From assembly GCA_940337035.1 (NCBI GenBank), contig CALNHX010001051.1, positions 186,001 through 250,000 of the forward strand: 64,000 nucleotides of DNA, in the 5' to 3' direction. Of the stretch, positions 1 to 10,800 are shown one piece after another. This DNA comes from Agriotes lineatus. Taxonomy: Eukaryota; Arthropoda; Insecta; Coleoptera; Elateridae. A program made the position numbers and the translations under genes. The notes under the pieces are model-generated. The model saw only the letters and a program-made list of their open reading frames with translations, was not told the DNA's origin and ran no database searches. Each line of letters starts with the position of its first letter. Within the stretch, counting starts at the first letter, position 1.

Positions 1-648
1 TACACGTAGCAGACACTATTCTTGCTGGGCGATGCTGCTTGCTTATAGAAATGGGCCCCCGAAGTTACTCGCACTTGCACGAATCTTGATGCTGGCTAAT
101 CTGCTTCACTTAGACCTTTTAACACTTGGAAAACTATAGCCACAGATGCCCTGCACACTGGTAAATAACTTTATACACAAATGGTTTTAAAAAGGACTTT
201 TTATTTATAATGTTTTGTGATAGACTGAGGTGCTCAAACTGGCCCCAACACAAATTTTACAAGCTTGTTTGGTTATTTTTTACAAAAGGCTGTCATGTAA
301 CTTAGCAACTAGATTTTCAATCTTTGTAAAAGAAATTAGGATTGATAACATGTTTGACCTTATGGACTACAGTTTTGATGTCATGTCTTTGCCCAACTAC
401 TAAAAATGTCTTTTTCTTGGAATAACTGTCACTACACTTTGTTCTGCTCTTAAATAACTTTGGTTTACATATATTGCACTGATACAATTGGAGTTTCTTT
501 AGCATCTCACTAATTGTCTTTCAATCGGTTGCCTTTTATTTTCATTGTTCTTTGCAATAATTATTGTGCTAACACTGTTTCATTTACCTTTCAGCTAGTT
601 TGCCGTTTGCTGGCTTACACTTCTACCACATAACGCTCATAATTGGTG
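1..648. other. Unassigned AT-rich DNA
   Basis: I see no coding region, RNA gene or recognisable repeat here. The short open frames have no conserved motifs and look like chance. Confidence 0.5.
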
Positions 649-1543
649 GTATGAATAAAAACGAAGTAGATGCTAATGCTACAATTTTAAGGATCTACTT
701 CGAAGTATCTGCTCCATCATGAAGCATCTGGTCAGTTCCGGTAGTATTTGCTTAATGTCGAAGTATTTACTACACTCCTTGTAGTATCTATTTTTATTCC
801 GTAGTATTTGCTTTAAAATGTGTAGCATCTTCTCACGTTGACTTCCCAACATCAACTCCAACGCCTAACTGAAATACATGGTCCGCTTAAACAACGATAT
901 TCAAATTAGTTATTTCATTTCTAGTCTTTTATTATATTTTTGGTATACTTTGCTTTATTTTTTCCTATTTAATTTAATTTCTATTTAAACATACCTAAGC
1001 TTCTTAAAAACACTTCCATTTGCTGAATGTGTGTAAGCGCACAGCCTTTAGTTTGGTTTACTTCTGTCAGAATTGTATTAGCTAAGTAAGATACGTTTTC
1101 CCTATTGAACCTAAAAGAAAAAGGGATTTAAAAAATTATTGAAAAGTTATACCTTATGTTAAGTTACCGGAATATTTTATGATATAAAATATCATTACTG
1201 TAGCGTCGTCTTGCATTATATATTTTGCTCCTGCATATTCCATCCATTTTCAAACAAAAGTTACCGTAGCAATCTCAGTGAAGCTGCTATTATACCAACT
1301 TCGCTAACGTTAAGCAAATACTAAATTTCTTCTTGAAATCGAAGTATCTGATGGAAGAAGTCGGTACTTTAAATTGTAGTAAATACTTCAGTATTTTAAC
1401 GAAAGTGCTACTTGGTGTAGTAGGTTCCGGAAAAATTAAAAGTATCTACTTTGAAATGTAGTTTCTTCTTAGTTTTGAAGTATATACTTTGTAGAAAATG
1501 CTAATACTTCTAGTATTAGCATGTACTTCGTTTTTATTCATAC
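649..1543. mobile_element. Non-autonomous DNA element with about 33-bp TIRs
   Basis: The left end (649-681, beginning gtatgaataaaaacgaagta) matches the reverse complement of the right end (1511-1543) with about two mismatches. Inside both ends are imperfect repeats of a GAAGTATCTRCT/AGTATTTGCT-like word, in both orientations (about 690-840 and 1335-1520). No transposase frame is present. I could not find a convincing target-site duplication, so the superfamily is unknown. Confidence 0.65.
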
Positions 1544-2562
1544 GACTCAATGTTTCTGTACTTAGCAAATCAGTCTGTATCATTTTATTCGCATTATGTC
1601 TGACAGTAATAAGCTCAAATCGGTCAGTTACAAATTAAATTGTATTAGCGTGAACGTAATCCTTCTGTAACCTGCTTTATTTCATGGTGACTTCTATCCC
1701 TCAAATTATTAGTTACTGCTGCTCACATCAAGTGCACTTATTAATGTAAAGCACTGATTATCTTGCAATAGAAACAATATTTAATTCTGTGCTCATGTTG
1801 ACCTTATCCATTTAGTTAATTAGGCAATCTGAATTTCTATTGGCAGTGAACCATTACAATATCTCCCTTAATGCATAAATATCTATTAATGCTATATGAA
1901 TAATCAGTGTGCCCATAATCACTACATAAGAGGAAACTCGTGAAATTCAAAAATCAATCTATGTTGCTACTTTAAAGACATCATTTTCCATTTTTAATAA
2001 ATTTTAACATTTTAGAACAGCCATCCAAAAAAACCCTAAATAAGAAATAAAATCCAAATTAAAAAACCCTTTTCTGCCATTTTAGATCCACCATTTTTTA
2101 TTTTAGTTGAGTTTTAATGTGAAATTCGTAATCAGAGACCCTAAAAACCCCTAGACATCTAATAAAAATAACAAATTAGGCCTTCAACGGAATTTTTCAG
2201 ACATCATTTTGTTTTTAGATCGATTTTGAGGCCATATTAATAATCTGCGATCCCAAAAACCTTATGTTAACAAATATTTCAGGCAATTATTTAAGTAAAT
2301 AAGAGTTATACATTTTTCAATTAAGAGTGTATTAAAAATACACTTATTTGTTAATTGAAAAAATAAAGAGCACACCTTCTCACTTATGGGGAGCTTTTCT
2401 ACAAACTTTTTCTGAAATTAAAAAAAACTTATCAGAATCGGTTTTGAGTCAACGAAGTTAGAACTTTTTTTCTTTATTATGTTTTGCATGTTAACCTAGA
2501 AAAGTCTTACTATCCATCTGTCGTATAAAAATCCAAAAGTACATAAAAAAAGCACAAGGAGA
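1544..2562. other. Unassigned AT-rich DNA with one hairpin
   Basis: No gene is visible. At 2312-2363 a stem of TTTTTCAATTAA and TTAATTGAAAAA also encloses an inner TGTATT/AATACA pair. This is a likely cruciform or a small MITE remnant. Confidence 0.45.
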
Positions 2563-2957
2563 TAGAGACCTGCGCGGGTCCAATATATAAGACCCGTACC
2601 CGACCCGCGAACAGCAATTTTCAAATTTTTATACCCTCGCCCGAACCGCGACCCGCAAGTTTTGCACTTTTAAGCCACACTTGACCCCAAATTCAAATAT
2701 TAGACCAGCACGTACCAGCTACTTACTTCAGATAGAATATCCATACACAATAAAAACATTATTTTCACACTTCGGCGGTCAAATTATTATTAAGTATATT
2801 TTTTTATACACAAACAAAATTTATGTTGAAGAAATGAAGTTATACCCGACCCCCGACCCGCTACCCGCAATATTGATATAAATCCTACCCGCGCTCCGAC
2901 CCGCAATGCGGGTAACCCGCGGATACCCTCGGGTACCCGACCCGATGCAGGACTCTA
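2563..2957. mobile_element. hAT-type MITE
   Basis: The termini are tagagacctgcgcgggtc at the left and the inverse gacccgatgcaggactcta at the right. The flanks are caaggaga (2555-2562) and caaggagt (2958-2965), an 8-bp target duplication with one mismatch, as expected for hAT transposition. The interior has many ACCCGACCCGC-type words in both orientations and no transposase. Confidence 0.75.
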
Positions 2958-3467
2958 CAAGGAGTATATTACAATCACAATTTTTTATTTTAGTTTTAAA
3001 TTTATATCGCAAATGTAACAAATTTCGTGTCATAAATGTAACAAATTGGCCATGCCGTAATAGTATATTACTTTACAAAAGATGTAGGTAACATTTACAC
3101 TACCGAGAACCGTTTGATGCCTGAGTGAGCAGATTCACCCCAAAAATTCGAATTGAGTATTCAACAGATCTTCATGTTTAGAGTCCCTTGAACCCAAAAA
3201 ACATGTTTTTGTTCATTGGTCTGTCTGTCAGCCTGTGTGTCTGTTTGGGTGTGAACAGAATATCTCAAAAACAAAAAGAGGTATGGCGTTGAAACTTCAT
3301 ATATAAGTTATGTGTACTATCTAGATACGACAGCAAGCTTTTGAAGAAAATCGCATAACCGGAAGTAGGTGTTGACTCTTGTGATTTTTCGTTTTTTTCA
3401 AAAACGGCTCTAACAATTTTATTCAAACTTCAGATTTTTATTACATTTTTAATGTGTATTGATGTGA
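2958..3467. other. Unassigned spacer
   Basis: No gene or RNA is visible. The text around 3200-3400 reads like degraded repeat sequence and I could not assign it. Confidence 0.4.
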
Positions 3468-3469
3468 GA

Positions 3470-4205
3470 TACATCGCCGAATGGACAAAACGCCGAATCG
3501 TATTTTAATGCCTAAAATGCTGAATCGTGCCCAAAACGCCGAATGCTGTCGGTGACATTTCGCCGAATTAGTTATCGTGTACAAAACGCCGAAAATTCCC
3601 AAAACGCCGAATGCTGTCGGTGACATATCGCCGAAAATGGACAAATCGCCGAATTAGTTATCGTGGACAAAACGCCGAAAATGCCCAAAACGCCGAATTC
3701 TGTCCGTGGACATATCGCCGAAAATGGACAAATCGCCGAACCGTGTAAAATGACGCCACATGAATCGGAAAGTTGGCATCGCTCGATTTTGTTCAAAACC
3801 CCCGTTTGTGTCGGTGGACATATCGCCGAAAATGGACAAATCGCCGAATTAGTTAGCGTGGACAAAACGCCGAATGCTGTCGGTGGACACATCGCCGAAA
3901 ATGGACAAATCGCCAAATTAGTTACGTGGACAAAATTCCGAAAATGCTCAAAACGCCGAATTCTGTCGGTGGACATATCACTGAAAATGGACAAATCACC
4001 GAATTAGTTACTGTGGACAAAACGCCGAAAATGCCCAAAACGCCGGATTCTGTCGGTGGACATATCGCCGAAAATGGACAAATCGCCGAATTAGTTAGCA
4101 TGGACAAAACGCCGAATCCTGTGAGTGGACATATCGGCGAAAATGTCCAAAACGTCGAATTAGTGGGCGAGGACCAAACGTCAAAGAAGTCGAAATCACC
4201 GAATC
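3470..4205. repeat. GCCGAA tandem array, left arm
   Basis: Units of about 18 bp (CGCCGAAAATGGACAAAT and variants such as CGCCGAATTAGTTA) are arranged in a higher-order repeat of roughly 85-90 bp. Open frames on both strands here (for example 3572-3994 and 3663-4007) arise because the unit has few stop codons. They should not be annotated as genes. Confidence 0.85.
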
Positions 4206-4498
4206 CTGTATCGGATATGGTAAAAATTAAGGATGCAGAATATTTACGGCCAAACAAATAGCGAGAATTGTTTTCAGGTTGTTATTTCTAAGTCACAACA
4301 ATAATACATTCAACTAGCAATTACTGCAGCATAAACAACACACATGTAAACTAATAGTTGATGTTATAACTACAATTTTTGATATCCCGTGTGCATTGAT
4401 GAGTATTGAGTATTGAGTATTGAGGGTGGTGTCATTTTGTTCCTTATGCTGGGACCCGTGACTGGGATGAGCGGGGGGGGGAGGCTTTTTGGGGATAA

Positions 4499-4591
4499 GC
4501 CTACTTGAATATTTGCTACTATGTTTATTCCTTTCTCACTCAAGCAATACTTGTTATTTTCTTGTTCATGTTATCTCATTGCTGTTATATA
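4499..4591. repeat. Fragment of MITE family A
   Basis: This segment matches the right half of the element copies at 21309-21527 and 22389-22606: the ATTTGCTACTATGTTTAT word, then CTCACTCAAGCAATAC, then TTATCTCATTGCTGTTATA. The left half is absent. Confidence 0.7.
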
Positions 4592-4639
4592 CAGTGTCTT
4601 CAGAAATGATCGAACGTTTTTGAATGGTCATGGTTATAA

Positions 4640-4850
4640 AACGTGTGAATAATATGTTGGTGGCACTGTAATCCTATGCCAAATTCGAGGTTAGCGTGGT
4701 AGGTTTTGCTTCAGTCTGTGTCAAAACTGACGCAAAGCCTAACCTGCTAACGTCGAATTTGACATACACGTACAGTGCCAACAACATATTATTCATACAA
4801 CAAATATTTCAAAAGTAGCTTGATGGAAAAACATGAATAATCACCCTATA
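4640..4850. repeat. Hairpin MITE family B, copy 1
   Basis: The core inverted repeat runs 4643-4799. It starts aatatgttggtggcactgta, passes through AGGTTTTGCTTCAGT, and returns as the complement ending acaacatattattcat. The tail to 4850 (caacaaatatttcaaa... taatcaccc) matches the right end of the fuller copy at 39531-39818. Confidence 0.75.
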
Positions 4851-4918
4851 TAAATATGTAGAAATACATAAAATTTTTATCCTTGATATATAATAAACCC
4901 ATAATATATCCTTTACAG

Positions 4919-4990
4919 ACAGTACGCCACTGTTAAACGGAAACAACTATCCGCCATATGTAACCTCCATTCTGGACGCAAACTCATCTG
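4919..4990 (+). other. Isolated exon-like segment in foldback spacer
   Basis: A 72-bp segment lies between a good acceptor (CCTTTACAG) and a donor (G|GTAAAT). In the frame entered with two bases it reads 23 codons without a stop (start STPLLNGNNYPPYV). I recognise no protein family. It could be an exon of an unseen plus-strand gene, host sequence captured by the element, or chance. No neighbouring exon was found. Confidence 0.25.
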
Positions 4991-5489
4991 GTAAATGCTC
5001 CTTCCTGTTGTTTTATATTCAAAGAGTTTTTTAAATAAAAAAATTAAAGTTTGCCATTTTGGATTCAATGACGGTCAAGTATCACTTTATTTTATTAGAT
5101 TATAAGTTGCAGTATATGCGCGATATAGAATATGAAATAGATATTCTGGTTTTTAGAGCATATTTACTTAATTTGTATTTTAAAATAATAACTTATCCCC
5201 AAATAGCCCCCTCGCTCATCCCAGTCGCGGGTCCCAGCATAAGGAACAAAATTACACCACCCTCAATAGGTACTCAATCACAAAAATGCACACGGGATAT
5301 CAAAAATTGTAGTTATAACATCAACTATTAGTTTACATGTGTGTTGTTTATGCTGGCAGCAATTGCTAGTTGAATGTATTATTGTTGTAACTTAGAAATA
5401 ACAACTTGAAAACAATTCTCGCTATTTGTTTGGCCGTAAGTATTCTGCATCCTTAATTTTTACCATATCCATTAACAGGATTGGGTGAT

Positions 5490-5900
5490 ATCGACTTCTT
5501 TGACGTTCGGTCCACGCCCTCTATTTCGACGTTTTGGGCATTTTCGGCAATATGTCCACTCACAGAATTCGGCGTTTTGTCCATGCCGAATTAGTTCGGC
5601 GATTTGTCCATTTTCGGCGATATGTCCACCGACATAATTCGGCGTTTTGTCCACGATAACTAATTCAGCGATTTGTCCATTTTCGGCGATATGTCCACCG
5701 AGAGAATTCGGCGCTTTTGTCCTCGGTAACTAATTCGGCGATTTGTCCATTTTCGGCGATATGTCCGCCGACAGCATTCGGCGTTTTGGGCATTTTCGGC
5801 GTTTTGGGCATTTTCGGCGATTTGTCCACGCAAACGAATTCGTCGTTTTGGGCATGATTCGGCGTTTTGGGCATTAAAATACGATTCGGCGATATGTCCT
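5490..5900. repeat. GCCGAA tandem array, right arm
   Basis: This is the inverted counterpart of the 3470-4205 array, reading TTCGGCG/TTTGTCCATTTTCGGCG on the plus strand. It is shorter than the left array, so the arms differ in copy number. Confidence 0.85.
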
Positions 5901-7602
5901 AGACCCTTTCTTTTTTTTTATTAACTCTTATTTTAAATAGAACACCCGGTATATTATTAAGTTTTTGAATTCGGCTTAGAATTTTAGAGAAAATTTGTCT
6001 TTTCAACTAACTCTATTTTGTACGGTCTCTGTAAAATTTGTAATTTTGGACAAATGCTTAAAAATTAATTAAACTTTTGGCTAATTCTAAGATCACTGTA
6101 AAAGGAAGTTGTGTGCACATATCACACCAGATTTTTTTTATGCAATATGGGGAAATCATTGACAGCACCCATCTTCACTACATTGCATTGTGTTAGTACA
6201 TAAACTTCTGGTTATCATTTAACACAATAAGGCGAAGGCCTCACTTGTGTAAGGCGTGGCCGATGTTAAGAATGGAGTTTTTAAGTCCATTCGCCCGCTT
6301 TTGCTCAGGGTAGAAGGTGTTACGAAGAACGGTCATTGGAGCTCCTGTCGAAAGATAACGATTGGTTTAAAGTTTGTTTATTTTTAAATCTAAAATTGAT
6401 ACGTACATGTTTATATACAATAGTAACATAGAGGGAATAAAATTTAGAGAGTACTTTACAAAATCCAAAACATCAGAAAATGTATTATTCCGTTTTGTAT
6501 GCTAGTGTATGAGAAAATATTATACGATACTCGTATGAAAGTGGCTTTTCCATGCTGACTCGGCCTAACGGCCTCTTCTGAAAACATCTCACTCGTACTG
6601 AAAAGCTCCACTTTCTATACTTGTAACGTAAATAACTATTTTTAACTGTTTTGTTCATTTTTAGGAAAATAGTTCAAGATCAACATGTAATTTAGTTCTC
6701 TTTGACTTATGGTAGTTCATTTGCTTCAATGAGTGTGTATCAAGTTATGGCAAACTTCAATTTAATCATGGCATGCTGCGAATGAGTTTTTTTAACACAC
6801 GAAATTTTGCTGTACGCAAAAAAAAACTCACGATGGGTGTAACAGACCTTAAACGTGGGAGAGAAACTGAGGTTCCTTCTAAATATAGCATTTTTATACA
6901 AAAACATCTGAACTGCATTGTTGAATATATAGAACTATACTACAGAGCAAAAATTTATTTCTCTTTACAAATATACATTATAAAGCCACTATATACACTA
7001 TAACGATTGCTTATTTTTTAATCGATAAAATGCTGAAATAATGGGAACAAACTTTATAAAAGAAGTACTTCTGATATAAATTCTATTATTAAAAATATTA
7101 AAATATATTAAATTTGTTAGACACCATTAAAAAATCCATACTTCATCTGCTCCACCATGGGTACTCGAGGAATGTCTGACCTACTTTATTATTGTTTCCG
7201 TCATCACTGTAGCTTATCAATAATAATATGTACATATATAAAAAACAATGTTGATTGTAGTTGAATAAAATATATAGGTAAGTATACAAAACTATCAACA
7301 AATTGCATTCAGCTGCTCTTACAAATGAAGGATTTGATGCATAGCCATACTTTGAAAGGTAATTTACAAATCTTGCACACTGTTTTATTATGCTTAAAGA
7401 CACGGAAATTTTTTAATGTAGCAATACTGTATTTTATGTTAATCAATTTTCTATATAGTTTCTGAATTAAACCCTTCAAATGTATATAACATAATAATAA
7501 TACAATATAATACACTCTAGTTTGACCTTCTGCTGTAAAGTACAAAACCATCTAATGAAAGTATACAAAATTGTATCTACACTACTCTCAAATGAACATT
7601 CT
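5901..7602. other. 3' flank of the TBC1D9-like gene
   Basis: No protein gene is supported. At 6535-6620 a hairpin pairs GAAAGTGGCTTTTC with GAAAAGCTCCACTTTC. The part next to 7603 is the likely 3' UTR of the minus-strand gene. Confidence 0.5.
7384..7389 (-). terminator. Candidate poly(A) signal of the TBC1D9-like gene
   Basis: TTTATT on the plus strand is AATAAA on the minus strand, about 214 nt past the stop codon. A second AATAAA lies at 7185-7190. Either could be used in such AT-rich DNA. Confidence 0.35.
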
Positions 7603-7812
7603 CTAAACCTTCATAGCTTGTGTCTCTTGATAACTTTGCAACCTATTAAACCGCTTACTTTTGAAGTGCCCTATATTATCAGAAAGTGATGTGCGCTTGG
7701 AAAAGAAATCGACTAGAGGCTTAGCATTAAGAACGGATGCGAGAAACTGCTCAACTGTGATGTACCACTCTATTTCTCCTTTAACGCTTGGATTGCCATT
7801 TTTGTCTGGTGA
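7603..7812 (-). CDS. TBC1D9: TBC1D9-like exon 16 (terminal)
   Basis: The acceptor TTTGCAG precedes SPDKNGNP, and the exon ends at the stop codon (aa 1083-1151). It holds the family's C-terminal block WYITVEQFLASVLNAKPLV, similar to the WAITFEQFLASLL region of human TBC1D9. Phase 0 entry. Confidence 0.9.
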   Translation of the reverse strand, partial: SPDKNGNPSVKGEIEWYITVEQFLASVLNAKPLVDFFSKRTSLSDNIGHFKSKRFNRLQSYQETQAMKV

Positions 7813-10800
7813 CTGCAAACGGAGGTTAAAAATTAACATTTGGTAAAATTGTAATTGCCTCAAAAAGTGTTCAACAAAATCTTACGTATGCAACTCTGAA
7901 AACTTACATTATCAACTAATTTGTCTGGATCGTAAGCAGCAGCTGCCGCTACAGCAATGAGGCTATCTTCAGATTCATCCCGGTTCACAAAAAATTGTTT
8001 ACCGACATCCCCCAGTTCGAATAATAATGTGCCCACATTCGCAATCGAATGATAAGTTTCCTAGAACGTTTAACGTTTTTGTTACTGTTTCCACATCACT
8101 TCTTTTAAAACCAACTCACCTGATCATCTGGCTGCGTTTGGAAAATATCGTAGATCGTCTTCCATAACATGATGAAATGTGGTTGTGTCATTTTAGGAAC
8201 AGACTTTAAGTTAATTTTGCTGTCAGTGCATTGAACTACTGTGCGCAGGTTTGTTAGACTCTTCACTTCCCATGTTGGCTCGCCCGCTCCCATTTGCTGG
8301 ATTGCGATTGACCCTTCCACAGATTTGGTTGAATCGAGAGACCTGAAAATAAGCATAAAAATCTGAACACAAAGAAACAAGAAATTATTCTTTGCAATCA
8401 GTCAACTCTAACATCTCACTCAAGAAGAGTGATCACGACACATATTCTATATAGCAATAGAAGAAATTAATTGACTTAGTTGTCAGCGCAGAGTGGTTGT
8501 CTGTTAGGGAGTGTTGAATGTCCTATTTTTAGCTGCCTTTTTATAAGCGATTTTGGCTTGTGGTCGGAAGTGACATTCCCAGGGAATAACCTCCAAATTG
8601 GTAAACTTCTGATCCTAACTCGTCACATTGAAGCAAAGTTTTACTTTCAACTCTTTAATGGACATTGGACATCCTGCTGTTCCGCAATCATCTACAGCCA
8701 CCTTGTATATCAACTTGCTGGTGCCGCCATAGCTACTGCATTCCTTAGCTTTCATTCTCTGAGAACAGCCTTCTGTTGCTCAAGCCATCGTCCTCTTGGA
8801 CGAGGTTCGCACCGTTCAAGGTCGAGTTCCCTATAAGTCGAGACGCCATCTGCCGCTATTGACGTTTGCCGATACTAGCCAGATTGCTGCATTCCAACTT
8901 AAGCTAAATTTGTGTGTTAGTTAAGAATTGCATATTGTGAACTGTCGCCACACAGAATCCGTAACATGCTATATTCCTGCTTGAAACACTGTGTTACTAA
9001 CTGTACCATGCTTGTCATTGGGCTATCGGTACTTACTTCCTGTGAGATTGTAACACAAGGAAAATGCCCCAAAACTTATTCGTAACGTGATGTCACAACA
9101 CAGGTAAAATAATTTTTGCACTTGCGGGACTAAAGTTGGCACTTTAGTCACTTATTTCAGGGACTAAAGTAGCTCATTTTATCTCTAGGGACAGAAGTAA
9201 TTACTTTAGCCCCTAGAGACTAAAGTAAAAAATGTTACCGTATCTATGGTAATCTATGGTAAATTCCGGGTTAACAGGTTAGGTTTCGCGTCAGTTTTGA
9301 CATAAACTGACGCAAAACCTCATCTATTAACCTCGAATTTGACATAATTGTGAGCTCTTGTCATAATGACTTACAGTGCCACCAACTTTAAAATTTAGCA
9401 AAGGCTACTAATTTTAAAATAATTGTAACTAAAATGTCAATAAATGACGTTTAAAAAAACGGGTTTTCGTTTTAAATCTTCCTGCAACGTGAAAAAAATA
9501 GTATATGCAACTCGGAGAGAATGCTATTTTGCTTCAGTGCAATTTCTGACTCTCGGGCTTCGCCCTCGAGTCAGAAATTGTACCTCAGCAAAATAACGCA
9601 TTTCTCTCCCTCATTGCATAATCTACTATTATTACGGTTACCAACCCTTAGCTCCAAACCGTGGCAAGTGTATTTGGATGTACTTTTGAATATGGTCTTC
9701 TTGATATTATGAGTAGTAATTTATTGCTACATGTGCAGAGGCCATATGTAACGATATAAAAATAGTGATATTATTGAGCTTAATTAATAACGAATTCATC
9801 AGTAAATATTTCATTTGTTAATATTTTTTTTTATAATAACATAATTGTATGATTTATATGCTCAGAGAGATTGAGACTGCAAAAGAGAAAATGATAATTG
9901 TTGGGGACCTTAATGCAAGAGTGAAATGTGACCTCAAGAAAGTTGCTAGAGTACTTGGCAAAGAAGGAGAAGCTACATTAAGTAACAATGGTACAAAACT
10001 TTTATGTAGGATAAATAATTTAGTTGTAACCAATATATTTTTTTACCAAAACAGCACAGACAAACACATGAAAGTTGAACCAGCAGAAACAGGCATTTAA
10101 TTAAAAATGTCAAAGTTACAAGAGACAGCAAAATTGGCAGTGATCATTACTTGGTAATTGCCACTGTAGGAGGAGGATGGCCATTGGTGAGTAAAGCCAT
10201 GAACGAACAAAAGACGCAAGCTTACCAACTGAGATGTGCGAAATATATTGTAATAGTATGATACTTACAGCAATTCTGGTTGCATTGCTAACGTACAAAG
10301 ACTAAGGAAAGATTCAAATAGGCCCAGAATTTGTATTGTATTTATTGCAACACTATAAGTCACTAGTAAACATTGATAATTTCATAAGACATGATTAGCA
10401 ATAATTGTAATTAAATTAACAGAAGTTAGTAATTGAATAAAACAGTATCGTCAGGGTTCAGCTTGTATTCAATAGTTGTGCTCGGTATGGTAAATGTACA
10501 TGGCAATTCCATTAATTGGAAATGGATCAAATACTATTTTCCAGAAGAGTAACCGAAATAGAAAACGTAATAATTACTTGGTAGCTAGGCAACAAGTAGC
10601 TATTGTGCCTACTTGTTGCCTAGTTACCATAGTAATTATTGCATTTTCTATTTTGATTACTCTTATGACACATAATATTTGATCCTTTTCCAACTCATAG
10701 AATTCTGTACAATTATAGACAACCTATATATAAAAGCAATAAGATAGCATGAATAAAAAATAGAATTCAATGCTCGAGTAAGAGCGAGATGAACATAGAA

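Larger units (their letters stand above)
3468..5900. mobile_element. Foldback-type element with tandem-repeat arms
   Basis: The left arm (about 3468-4498) and right arm (about 5192-5900) are inverted copies. Each arm has an outer block of tandem CGCCGAA-containing units and an inner unique part. The inner parts 4205-4498 and 5192-5470 match over most of their length, for example gataagcc against ggcttatc and the shared block around GCACACGGGATATCA. The spacer (4499-5191) holds fragments of two other repeat families and an exon-like segment. Long arms with subterminal tandem repeats resemble Foldback/Galileo-like or Rehavkus-like transposons, but no transposase or clear target duplication is visible. 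Outer boundaries are approximate. Confidence 0.75.

Noticed and set aside
3572..4261. Open frames of 110-140 aa on both strands
   Set aside because: They are translations of the GCCGAA tandem array. Frames open on both strands with repeating peptides (ENGQIAE, DKTPK) are repeat artefacts.
7661..7846. Plus-strand frame over TBC1D9-like exon 16
   Set aside because: It is antisense to a conserved exon and has no recognisable motif.
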